Source: Streptomyces sp. CBMA29
GTDB lineage: Bacteria > Actinomycetota > Actinomycetes > Streptomycetales > Streptomycetaceae
Assembly (NCBI RefSeq): GCF_014596445.1
Contig: NZ_MECL01000124.1
Location: forward strand, 62,001-126,000
DNA length: 64,000 bases
Direction of reading: 5' to 3'
Shown here: piece by piece, positions 57,232 through 64,000 of the stretch
How the letters are laid out: each line of letters begins with the position of its first letter
How positions within the stretch are numbered: the stretch's first letter is position 1
The notes under the pieces: generated by a model
Databases searched by the model: none
Seen by the model: the letters and a program-made list of their open reading frames with translations, nothing else
What the model was told of the DNA's origin: nothing
Position numbers and translations under genes: made by a program

Positions 57232-57678
57232 TCAGGCAGTCCCCGGCGTACCGGGCTCCTCGGCGCGCCGCGCCGCCGCCTCCTGGGCGTCGAGGAGTTC
57301 GTCGCCGTGGTCGACGGCCCAGCGGCCGAGCTCCCGCATCGGGCCGTCGACCAGGCTCTCGCCCAGCGCCGTCAGCCCGTACTCGACGCGCGGCGGCGCC
57401 TGCGCGTACGCCCGGCGGCTCACCAGGCCGTTCCCGAGCAGCCGGTGCAGCGTCTCGGTCAGGACCTTGTCGCTGATCCCGCCGATCGCGGCGCGCAGCG
57501 CGCGACGGCGGCGCGGGCCCGTGCGCAGCGCCGCGAGCACCACCGGGTCCCAGGTGTGGGCGAACAGGTCGGTGGCCGCGCGCAGCCGGCAGTCGGCGAC
57601 CCGTTCGTAGCAGTGCGCGCCGGGGCTCTCGCGCGTCTCGTCGGGGCTCTCGTGAGGGCTCATCGCGCCACCCATCAT
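57232..57678 (-). CDS. HxlR-family transcriptional regulator
   Basis: 148-residue winged-helix regulator. The HxlR core lies at about 35-125: WDPVVLAALRTGPRRRRALRAAIGGISDKVLTETLHRLL, GLVSRRAYAQAPPRVEYGLTALG, and ELGRWAVDH. GAGGGA 6 bases before the double ATG at 57678. A Cys in CYERVADCRLRAA precedes the HTH, at the place where redox-sensing HxlR proteins often have one. It is divergent from the F420/NADP-type reductase gene (169 bp apart), the normal arrangement for an HxlR regulator and its target. Confidence 0.93.
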   Translation of the reverse strand: MMGGAMSPHESPDETRESPGAHCYERVADCRLRAATDLFAHTWDPVVLAALRTGPRRRRALRAAIGGISDKVLTETLHRLLGNGLVSRRAYAQAPPRVEYGLTALGESLVDGPMRELGRWAVDHGDELLDAQEAAARRAEEPGTPGTA

Positions 57679-57847
57679 GGTCCGTCCCTCGCGCACCGGC
57701 CGGTGCGTATCGGCTTCCCTACCGTAACCGCCAGACGATTGCCGCTGGTCGCAGCGCTGGCCGCAGCGCGGTTCAAGGCGCAGGCCACGGCCACGGCTAC
57801 GGCTACGGCGCAGGCCACGGCACAGGTCACGGCAGAGGGAGCGAAGG

Positions 57848-58486
57848 ATGCGGATCGGGATTCTCGGTACGGGAACGCTGGCGCGGGCGCTGGGCGAGGG
57901 CTGGCTCCGCGCCGGGCACGAGGTGGTGGTCGCGGGGCGCTCGACGGCCAAGGCGGCGGCGCTGGCCGAGGCGCTGGGCCGCGGTACGCGGGCCGTCGCG
58001 CCGCGTACGGCCGTCAGCGGGCGGGACGCGGTGCTGCTCGCCGTCGCCTGGGACGGCGCGGAGGACATGCTGGAGGCGGCGGGCGCGGCCGAGGGACTGC
58101 TGGCCGGGACGCCGCTGATCGACCCCACGAACGCGGTGGCGCACGGCGCCGGAGTCCTGCTGACCGGACCCGCCGAGTCCATGGCAGGGCGCGTCGCCGC
58201 CCGCGCCCCCGGCGCCCACGTGGTCAAGGCGTTCCACCTCTTCCCCTCCACCCGGTGGACCGACCCCGCCGGGCCGGCCGCCACGGTCCCGATCTGCGGC
58301 GACGACCCGGCCGCGCTGGAGGTGGTCGCGCGCCTCGTCCGGGACGTGTCCGCGACTCCGGCCGTTCTCGGCGGCCTTGACCGCGCCCGCCAGGCCGAGG
58401 AGGTCGCGGGCTTCGTCATCACCCTGGCCTTCGCGGGCCACGACCCCAACGCGGCCGTCCCGGTCGTCCCGTCCCCGGTCGCGTAG
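57848..58486 (+). CDS. NADPH:F420 oxidoreductase-like (coenzyme F420-dependent NADP reductase family) protein
   Basis: 212 residues with an N-terminal Rossmann fold (MRIGILGTGTLARALGEGWLRAGHEVVVAGRS). The GxGxxA motif is followed by an Arg-Ser pair that suits NADP(H). VVKAFHLFPSTRW and TVPICGDDPAALEVVARLV are the family's middle and C-terminal motifs. Proteins of this group transfer hydride between NADPH and F420 or act as NADP-dependent reductases. GAGGGAGCGAAGG lies just before the ATG. The upstream 169 bp contain near-repeats of GGCCACGGCTACGGC. It is divergent from HxlR, its likely regulator. Confidence 0.82.
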   Translation: MRIGILGTGTLARALGEGWLRAGHEVVVAGRSTAKAAALAEALGRGTRAVAPRTAVSGRDAVLLAVAWDGAEDMLEAAGAAEGLLAGTPLIDPTNAVAHGAGVLLTGPAESMAGRVAARAPGAHVVKAFHLFPSTRWTDPAGPAATVPICGDDPAALEVVARLVRDVSATPAVLGGLDRARQAEEVAGFVITLAFAGHDPNAAVPVVPSPVA

Positions 58487-58621
58487 AGCCCGCTGGGACC
58501 GCTGAGGCCGCTGGGGCCGTGTCCCAAGTGCCTTGGTTTCTCTACCAGTTGGTGAAAGCGCCGTCCGGCGGCCGTTCGGATTCACGGCGGAACGGCGGAA
58601 CGGCTGATCGACGGGTGAGGT

Positions 58622-58654
58622 GACGCCTGCCCGACGCCTGCCCGACGCCTGCCT
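58622..58654. repeat. Three tandem 11-bp repeats (GACGCCTGCCC)
   Basis: Copies at 58622, 58633 and 58644, followed by CCTGCC-TGAC-GGCAGG, a 6-bp hairpin that uses the last unit. Located in the 257-bp gap after the reductase gene. Confidence 0.8.
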
Positions 58655-58743
58655 GACGGCAGGTTGACGGCTGGTGAAGCGGAGGCCGCGCGGGCCGCTA
58701 CCTTGGCCCGTACAACGCTGCCGTCGGGCCGGAGGAAAAGCAC

Positions 58744-59481
58744 GTGAGCCGTCGCTTCGAGGAGATCGACTGGCGTCCGACGCCGATGGGCGAGATCAGC
58801 CTGCGGCGACGGCGGGACGTGGCGACCGGCGAGGACGTGCACGAGGTCAAACTCGGCGACGAGTTCCTGATGTCGAGCCTGTTCACCGCCGGTGAGATCG
58901 CGCTGTCCCGGCTCGGCCTGGCCGAACTCCCCTACAGGGAAGGGGATGCCGACTCGTACGCGGATGTCGCCGTCGGCGGCCTCGGCCTCGGCTACACCGC
59001 CCGCGCGGCGCTGGAGGACGCGCGCGTACGGTCGCTGGTCGTCATCGACGCGCTCGCCGAGGTGATCGGCTGGCACCGGGAGCATCTGGTGCCGCTGGGC
59101 GCGGAGTTGACGGCAGACCCGCGCTGCCGCTTCGTGCACGGCGACTTCTTCGCCCTGGCCGCCGACCCCGAAGGGCTCGACCCCGAGACGCCCGGCCGCC
59201 GTTTCCACGCCGTGCTCCTGGACGTCGACCACTCGCCCGCCCACGTCCTCCACCCCCGGCACGCCGCCCTCTACCGCCCGGACGGCCTGCGCCGTCTTGC
59301 CGCCCATCTCCATCCCGGCGGCGTCTTCGCCCTCTGGTCCAACGACCCGCCGGACGCCCCCTTCACCGCCACCCTCCGCGAGACCTTCGCCGCCGCCGAG
59401 GCCCACGTCGTCACCTTCCCCAACCCGCTCCAGGACGGCGAGGCGACCAACACGATCTACGTGGCGCGCACGGCGTCCTGA
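58744..59481 (+). CDS. Spermidine-synthase-like methyltransferase-fold protein
   Basis: 245 residues. A class I SAM-type Rossmann core is visible: VAVGGLGLGYTARAAL (the G-x-G-x-G loop), VVIDALAEVIGWH (acidic end of strand 2), FVHGDFFALA (strand 3 Asp) and FHAVLLDVDHSPAHVL (the D-x-D/HSP motif seen in spermidine-synthase-like proteins). It lacks the usual N-terminal strand hairpin of true spermidine synthases. The first 50 residues (RRFEEIDWRPTPMGEISLRRR) form their own beta region. GGAGGAAAAG lies before the GTG at 58744. Converges on the TetR gene, 13 bp between stops. The substrate is unknown. Confidence 0.8.
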   Translation: MSRRFEEIDWRPTPMGEISLRRRRDVATGEDVHEVKLGDEFLMSSLFTAGEIALSRLGLAELPYREGDADSYADVAVGGLGLGYTARAALEDARVRSLVVIDALAEVIGWHREHLVPLGAELTADPRCRFVHGDFFALAADPEGLDPETPGRRFHAVLLDVDHSPAHVLHPRHAALYRPDGLRRLAAHLHPGGVFALWSNDPPDAPFTATLRETFAAAEAHVVTFPNPLQDGEATNTIYVARTAS

Positions 59482-59494
59482 CGTCCGGGCCGCC

Positions 59495-60070
59495 CTACGA
59501 CCTCGGGGCGCGCAGAATCCTCAGCATCGTCGACCTGAGCGCTTCGCCCAGCGCCTCGTCCGACAGGTCGACCAGTTGCGGCAGCGCCTCGGGCATGAGC
59601 AGCGCGGTGCTGTACGCGACGCGCTCGGCCGCCGTCGGGCGCTCACCGTAGAAGAGGGTGAGCCCGCGCTGGCGCATCGCGGCCATCTCCTCGTGGCTCT
59701 TGCTGAGCCGCGCGTCCGGGTCGGTGGAGGCCATGACGGTGTAGTGGCGGTTGCTGACGAGGAAGTCGGCGAAACCGTTGACCACGTGCTCGATACGCGC
59801 CCGGCGTCCGCGTATGGCGTCGGCGTCGTCCAGCAGCGTCTCCATGCGGCGGAAGCCGGGCCGCATCGCCGCGTGCAGGATGTCGCCCTTCGCGCGGAAG
59901 TGGTAGTAGACGGCGGCCTTGGTCAGGCCCAGCTCGTCGGCGATCATCTGGAGCGAGGTGGCGTTGTAGCCGAGTTCGAGGAAGAGCCGCTGGGCGGTGT
60001 CCAGGATCTGCTGCCTGGTCTGCTCGGCCTGCGCCGCACGGGTGGACATGCCCTTGGCAGGCGTCGGCAT
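59495..60070 (-). CDS. TetR-family regulator, divergent from the MmpL gene
   Basis: 191-residue repressor. HTH at about 36-58 (ATSLQMIADELGLTKAAVYYHF). The ligand domain starts KGDILHAAM and is all helical. GGAGGAG 9 bases before the ATG at 60070. The 326-bp space to the MmpL transporter gene holds direct repeats likely to be its operator, so it probably represses that exporter and is released by its substrate. The longer open frame to 60262 runs through GC repeats and is discarded. Confidence 0.93.
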   Translation of the reverse strand: MPTPAKGMSTRAAQAEQTRQQILDTAQRLFLELGYNATSLQMIADELGLTKAAVYYHFRAKGDILHAAMRPGFRRMETLLDDADAIRGRRARIEHVVNGFADFLVSNRHYTVMASTDPDARLSKSHEEMAAMRQRGLTLFYGERPTAAERVAYSTALLMPEALPQLVDLSDEALGEALRSTMLRILRAPRS

Positions 60071-60396
60071 GGGTCTGCTCCTCCTTCGTGGACCGCGAGG
60101 GCCGCACCGCAGCATACAAGCCGTCGGGGGCCCGGAAGCCGGTCGTTCCGGCCCGTCCCGGTCGGCCGTTCCGGCCCGTCCCGGTCGGCCGTGCCGCCTG
60201 CCGCGAGGCCGCCGCGGGCTCATCGTCCGACTCATGGCCCGACGCACCGTCCGACCAGCCAAAGACTAGTGACTCACCTGCCGATGTCCAGCGACTCACC
60301 TTACGTTGGCAAGCGATTTACTTGACCTGCGGCTAGTGAATGCTTAACGTCGGGCTCGGCGTGCGCTACCCGAACCGGCCGTGGAGATATGTACCC
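60071..60396. promoter_or_regulatory. TetR/MmpL divergent control region
   Basis: Plus-strand promoter for the transporter: TTGACC (60322-60327), 17 bp, TAACGT (60345-60350), leader of about 40 bases. Upstream are direct repeats GACTCACCT (60271-60279 and 60293-60301, 22-bp spacing) and two CTAGTGA copies (60266-60272 and 60333-60339, the second inside the promoter spacer). All are candidate TetR contacts. The rest contains a 23-bp duplication. Confidence 0.55.
60145..60190. repeat. Exact 23-bp tandem duplication
   Basis: 60145-60167 and 60168-60190 are identical (GTTCCGGCCCGTCCCGG...GGCC). Located in the TetR leader; no function evident. Confidence 0.9.
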
Positions 60397-62583
60397 ATGT
60401 CAAGTTATTTGTACCGACTCGCCCGGCTCGCTTTCCGGCGCAGACGGCTGGTCCTGGCGTTGTGGCTGGTGGCGGCCGTCGCCGCCATCGCCGTCGCCCA
60501 GATCAGCGGCGGGAAGACCAACGACAACTTCACGATCCCCGGCACCGAGGCGCAGAACGCCTCCAACGTCCTGTCGGCCAAGCTGCCCGCCTTCAGCGGC
60601 GGCCAGAGCACGATCGTCTTCGCGACGACGCAGGGCAGCAGAAAGGTCACCGACCCGGCCACCAAGGCGGTGATCGAGTCGGCCATGACCAAGCTGAAGA
60701 CCGTCCCGCAGGTCTCCAACGTCGTCGACCCGTTCCAGGGCAAGCTCGTCTCGCAGGACGGCAAGATCGCGCTCGGCCAGGTGCAGTGGTCGGCGGCGGC
60801 GGCCGACGTCAAGGACGCCAACCTCGACACGTTCAACGACGCGCTGAAGCCGGTACGGGCGGACGGCGTCCAGGTCGAGTACAACGGCAGCGTCTATCCG
60901 GGCTGGCGGGTGGTGATCTCGGAGCTGCCGGAACTCATCGGCCTGATCGTCGCCTTCTTCATCCTGATGATCACCTTCGGGGTGTTCGCCGCCGCGGGCA
61001 TGCCGATCCTGGGCGCGATCATCGGCGTCGTCACGACCCTGATGACGATCACCGCCGTCGCGTCCGTGGTCACCATCGCCTCGGCGTCCACCACCGTCGC
61101 GCTGATGCTCGGGCTCTCCTGCGGTATCGACTACGGCCTGTTCATCCTGTCGAGACACCGGGCGAATCTGCTCGCCGGTATGACGCCCGAGGAGTCCGTG
61201 CCGCTGGCCATGGGCACGGCGGGCAGCTCCGTCGTCTTCGCCGCCCTCACCGTGATCATCGCGCTGTGCGGGCTCACCGTCGTCGGCATCCCGTTCCTGA
61301 CCGTCATGGGTCTGGCCGCCGCGGCCTCGGTCGCCGTCGCGCTGCTCATCGCGCTCACCCTGCTGCCCGCGATGCTCGGCTTCGCCGGGCCGAAGGTCGC
61401 CAAGTTCACCCGGCTGCCGGGGCTCGGCGCCCACGCGGAGCGGGTCGCCCGGCGTACGGCCGCCGACCCGGCCAGCGCGCGCGGCGCCCGCTGGGCCCGC
61501 TTCGTCGTACGCCACCGCGTGCTCGTCGCGATCGGCGGCGTCGTCCTGCTCGGTGTGCTCGCCATCCCCGCCTTCGACATCCGGCTCGGCCTGCCCAGCA
61601 GCGCCTCGCAGAACAAGGACACCACCGAGCGCAAGGCGTACGACCTCACCACCGAGGGCTTCGGCGTCGGATTCAACGGCCCGCTGCTGATCGTCGCCCA
61701 GAACGTCAGCAGCCCCTCGGACACCGCGGCCATCGCGGCGCGGCTCACCAAGGTGCCGGGCGTCGTCAAGGTGACGCCGCTCGCCGCCAAGAACGGCGTC
61801 TCGCTGATCCGGGTGATCCCCGGTTCAGGGCCGAACGACGCCGCCACCGCCGACCTCGTCCACACCCTGCGCGACAACCGCGCGCGGTTGGAGGGTCAGA
61901 CCGGCACCGACGTCCTCGTCGGCGGCACCACGGCCTCCAACATCGACGTCTCGGCCAAACTGTCCAGTGCCCTGCCGGTCTTCCTGATCGTCGTGGTCGG
62001 CCTGGCCTTCGTCCTGCTGACCTTCGCCTTCCGCACCATCCTGGTGCCGATCAAGTCCATCCTCGGCTTCCTGCTCTCGATGGCCGCGGCCCTCGGCGCC
62101 CAGGTCGCGACCTTCCAGTGGGGCTGGGGCCAGCACATCTTCGGCATCACGCCGACCGAGACGATCAGCTTCCTGCCGATCATCATGCTGGCCATCATCT
62201 TCGGCCTCTCCAGCGACTACGAGGTCTTCGTCGTCTCCCGCATCAAGGAGGACCACACCAAGAACGGCGACGCCCGCCGCGCCGTCGAACGCGGCACCGG
62301 CTTCTCCGCCCGCGTCGTCACCGCCGCCGCCCTCATCATGTTCTTCATCTTCGTCGCCTTCATGTTCACCGACGACCCCACCATCAAGGCCATCGGCTTC
62401 AGCTTCGCCGTCGGCGTCTTCCTCGACGCCTTCGTCGTCCGCCTCACCCTCGTCCCCGCCGTGATGGCTCTCGTCGGCTCCAAGATCTGGTACCACCCCC
62501 GCTGGTTCGCCAAGTACATCCCCGACCCCGACCTGGAGGGCGAACGCCTCGAAACCCAACTGAATTCGGGCCGCCTGAAGTGA
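60397..62583 (+). CDS. MmpL-family (RND superfamily) exporter
   Basis: 728 residues with the double MmpL layout: one helix (about 15-33) plus a periplasmic-type loop, then five helices (about 178-330); this is repeated from about 372 with a loop and helices at about 525-690. The proton-relay Asp-Tyr pairs are present in both halves (SCGIDYGLFILSRHR and GLSSDYEVFVVSRIKE). The family ends normally after the last helix (VVRLTLVPAVMALVG). It probably exports lipids or hydrophobic compounds with the proton gradient. The ATG at 60397 has GGAG about 10 bases upstream. Controlled by the divergent TetR (inference). Confidence 0.95.
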   Translation: MSSYLYRLARLAFRRRRLVLALWLVAAVAAIAVAQISGGKTNDNFTIPGTEAQNASNVLSAKLPAFSGGQSTIVFATTQGSRKVTDPATKAVIESAMTKLKTVPQVSNVVDPFQGKLVSQDGKIALGQVQWSAAAADVKDANLDTFNDALKPVRADGVQVEYNGSVYPGWRVVISELPELIGLIVAFFILMITFGVFAAAGMPILGAIIGVVTTLMTITAVASVVTIASASTTVALMLGLSCGIDYGLFILSRHRANLLAGMTPEESVPLAMGTAGSSVVFAALTVIIALCGLTVVGIPFLTVMGLAAAASVAVALLIALTLLPAMLGFAGPKVAKFTRLPGLGAHAERVARRTAADPASARGARWARFVVRHRVLVAIGGVVLLGVLAIPAFDIRLGLPSSASQNKDTTERKAYDLTTEGFGVGFNGPLLIVAQNVSSPSDTAAIAARLTKVPGVVKVTPLAAKNGVSLIRVIPGSGPNDAATADLVHTLRDNRARLEGQTGTDVLVGGTTASNIDVSAKLSSALPVFLIVVVGLAFVLLTFAFRTILVPIKSILGFLLSMAAALGAQVATFQWGWGQHIFGITPTETISFLPIIMLAIIFGLSSDYEVFVVSRIKEDHTKNGDARRAVERGTGFSARVVTAAALIMFFIFVAFMFTDDPTIKAIGFSFAVGVFLDAFVVRLTLVPAVMALVGSKIWYHPRWFAKYIPDPDLEGERLETQLNSGRLK

Positions 62584-62601
62584 CCCCGGCGGCTCCGGGG
62601 C

Positions 62602-63168
62602 TCAGATCGAGGCGAGGTCGATCTCCACGGTGAAAGGGGCCACGGCCTTGACCGTGCCGGTGAACACGTCGCCGTCGCGGTAGGCCGTGGTCGCCGGGTC
62701 GAGGACGTACGTGTAGACCAAGGGGACGTCTGCGGGGGTCTGTTCGACGCGCCAGTAGAAGGGGATGCCGGCCTTCGCGTACTGGTCGACCTTCACGATC
62801 CGGTCGGTGGTCTCGGAGCCCGGTGAGACCACCTCGACGACCAGCAGGATGTGCTCGGGCCGGGTCGGCGTGACGTCGATGGTGTCCGCGCGGTACACGA
62901 CGACATCCGGGCGGCGGTTGCTCAGCGGGACGTCCTGGAGCCGCACGTCGAAGTCGGTGTCCGCGTTCCAGTCCGCCCCGGAGGCGACGTCCAGCGCGTT
63001 CGCCAGAATCCTCGCCAGGCGGTTGTGCCGCTTGGACGCGCTGGGGCTCACGACGACCATCCCGTCCACGATCTCGATCCCGGCGCACTGCTCCTCCGAC
63101 CAGGAGGCGTACTGCTCGGCAGTGATCGGAGCGTGCATCCATGCGGGCGCGACCATCTCCGCGCTCAT
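62602..63168 (-). CDS. Uma2-family (DUF820) restriction-endonuclease-like protein
   Basis: 188 residues. Uma2/DUF820 hallmarks: ITAEQYASW, GIEIVDGMVVVSPSASKRHNRL, RRPDVVVY (Asp88), LLVVEVVSPGSETTDRIVKVDQYAKAGIPFYW with Glu112 and Lys126, and WRVE. This is a PD-(D/E)XK-type fold. Many copies occur in Streptomyces and cyanobacteria; the function is not established, although it is often annotated as an endonuclease. GGAGG 7 bases before the ATG at 63168. It converges on the MmpL gene with a tiny hairpin between stops, and lies 51 bp after the metal-permease gene on the same strand. Confidence 0.92.
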   Translation of the reverse strand: MSAEMVAPAWMHAPITAEQYASWSEEQCAGIEIVDGMVVVSPSASKRHNRLARILANALDVASGADWNADTDFDVRLQDVPLSNRRPDVVVYRADTIDVTPTRPEHILLVVEVVSPGSETTDRIVKVDQYAKAGIPFYWRVEQTPADVPLVYTYVLDPATTAYRDGDVFTGTVKAVAPFTVEIDLASI

Positions 63169-63219
63169 GGCGTACCTCCCCTGCACCTGCTCGACGGGTC
63201 TGACGCTGCTCGGCCCAGC

Positions 63220-64000
63220 CTACTGTCCCGATATGCCCCCCGCCGCCCTCATGGGCGTACGGCCGGGGAAGGGAACGAAGGTGGCCGCGTAGAGGGCCGT
63301 CGCCGTCGCGAGGACGGCGAAGCTGGGGGGCGTGCGGGGGAGGGCGTAGCTGAGGGCGAGGCCGGTCCACATCTCGGTGACGGCGAGGGCGGCGGACAGG
63401 GCCAGGGCGGGGAAGGGGCGGGCGGTGAGGCGTTGGGCGGCGCCCGCGGGAGCGGCGAGGAGGCCGAGGATCAGCAGGGACCCGACGGCCTGGGTGGCCT
63501 CGGCCGCGCACGCTCCGGCCAGCGCGAGGAAGACGAAGCCCAGCAGCCGTACGGGTACGCCGCGGGCCGCGGCCACCGCCTGGTCGACGGTGGCGAACAG
63601 CAGCGGCCGGGCCACGGCCAGCACGGCGGCGCAGATCCCGGCCCCGACCAGGGCCGCGGTGAGCGCCTGCCCGGCGGACAGGCCGAAGAGCGAGCCGAAC
63701 AGGACGTTGACCCCGGCGCCGCCGTTCCCGGCGCTGCGCGAGGTCGTGTAGAGGGTCAGGAAGAAGACGCCGAGCCCGAGGACCCACGAGAAGACGCTGC
63801 CGATGGCCACGTCGTCGGCCAGGCCCTGGCCCTGGCCCTGGTCCCGGCCTCGGCCGCCGAGCACCCCGAGCAGCAACGCGACGCCGATCGTCGCCGCGTA
63901 CAGGCCGATCCGCAGGTCGTAGCCGAGCGCGAGCGCGCCCAGGGCGCCGGTGAAGGCGACGTGGCTGAGCGCGTCCCCGGTGAAGACCTGCGCGCGCAGC
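63220..64000 (-). CDS. Metal (Zn/Mn) ABC transporter permease, C-terminal part
   Basis: The frame is open from the window end (64000) to the TAG at 63220-63222, about 260 codons; the N-terminus is outside. Membrane helices and the family segments GDALSHVAFTGALGALALGYDLRIGLYAAT and FVFLALAGACAAEATQAVGSLLILGLLAAPAGAAQRL identify the ZnuB/MntB-type permease family (ABC-3). A Gly/Gln-rich insertion (GGRGRDQGQGQG) sits between helices. In Streptomyces such permeases take up zinc under Zur control. The matching promoter, ATPase and binding protein would be to the right of the window. Confidence 0.92.
   Translation of the reverse strand, partial: LRAQVFTGDALSHVAFTGALGALALGYDLRIGLYAATIGVALLLGVLGGRGRDQGQGQGLADDVAIGSVFSWVLGLGVFFLTLYTTSRSAGNGGAGVNVLFGSLFGLSAGQALTAALVGAGICAAVLAVARPLLFATVDQAVAAARGVPVRLLGFVFLALAGACAAEATQAVGSLLILGLLAAPAGAAQRLTARPFPALALSAALAVTEMWTGLALSYALPRTPPSFAVLATATALYAATFVPFPGRTPMRAAGGISGQ

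Noticed and set aside
1..64000. Regulation by bldA through TTA codons
   Set aside because: The TTA triplets I checked were intergenic, out of frame or a stop codon; I saw no convincing in-frame TTA, though my scan by eye was not exhaustive.
1..64000. Mobile elements, prophage, tRNA or rRNA genes
   Set aside because: No transposase, integrase, phage structural gene, terminal inverted repeats with target duplication, or cloverleaf sequence could be recognised.

Overview
The window is high-GC actinomycete DNA and almost certainly comes from a Streptomyces chromosome. The evidence is the very strong G/C bias at third codon positions, a chitosanase of the Streptomyces N174 type, the widespread Streptomyces intergenic inverted repeat near 15.2-15.3 kb, an actinobacterial IHF-like protein, and many GTG starts and apparently leaderless genes. 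I see no rRNA, tRNA, CRISPR array, insertion sequence or phage gene. The content looks like chromosomal accessory and metabolic DNA.

Region by region. 0-5 kb: the 3' end of a GH46 chitosanase, a RbsD/FucU mutarotase, a TetR regulator, a GNAT acetyltransferase, a small membrane protein, a divergent XRE-regulator/SDR pair, and an AhpD-type protein. 5.2-7.3 kb: a TerD domain fused to a PD-(D/E)XK nuclease-like domain. 7.4-15.2 kb: a lipoprotein with a duplicated Cys motif, divergent from a tightly coupled MacA/MacB-type export operon (adaptor, ATPase, permease, anchored protein) that runs into an OmpR-type two-component system. 15.2-21 kb: an aldo/keto reductase (AKR), slipin, IHF-like protein, membrane protein, a second AKR, a MazF-like toxin, an MT0933-type antitoxin, and a cysteine-free ribosomal protein L33 gene behind a Zur-like operator. 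21-28.5 kb: an APC permease, a secreted GH87 alpha-1,3-glucanase, a caspase-like/beta-propeller protein, and an acidic protein. 28.5-32.8 kb: a cold-shock protein with a structured leader, a DEAD-box helicase starting at TTG, a PAP2-family membrane protein, and a MarR regulator. 33-42.8 kb: a SpoIIE-type phosphatase, a class A PBP whose transpeptidase SxxK motif is destroyed, a secreted polysaccharide deacetylase, an S53 peptidase, and a FHA protein/Ser-Thr kinase pair whose kinase carries an extracellular lysozyme-like domain. 42.9-57.2 kb: a glycoside-utilisation locus. 57.2-64 kb: HxlR and TetR regulators, an F420/NADP-type reductase, a spermidine-synthase-like protein, an MmpL transporter, a Uma2 nuclease-like protein, and the 3' end of a zinc/manganese ABC permease.

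The glycoside locus is the best integrated unit. One minus-strand operon encodes a solute-binding lipoprotein, two CUT1 permeases, a LacI regulator, a GH31 alpha-xylosidase-type enzyme and a GH42 beta-galactosidase. It is divergent from a GH3 beta-glucosidase. The two promoters share a GAAGCGCTTC operator core placed at the predicted transcription starts. Beta-galactosidase, alpha-xylosidase and beta-glucosidase together are what is needed to strip xyloglucan oligosaccharides, so that is the proposed substrate (inference). No ATPase is encoded there, so a shared MsiK-type ATPase is expected.

The most unusual single genes are the TerD-nuclease fusion, the caspase/propeller protein, the kinase-lysozyme fusion, and the PBP with a dead transpeptidase site. 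I found no completely unprecedented multi-gene system. Regulatory points of interest are nine starts that fit leaderless transcripts, the Zur-like rpmG promoter, and the cold-shock leader.
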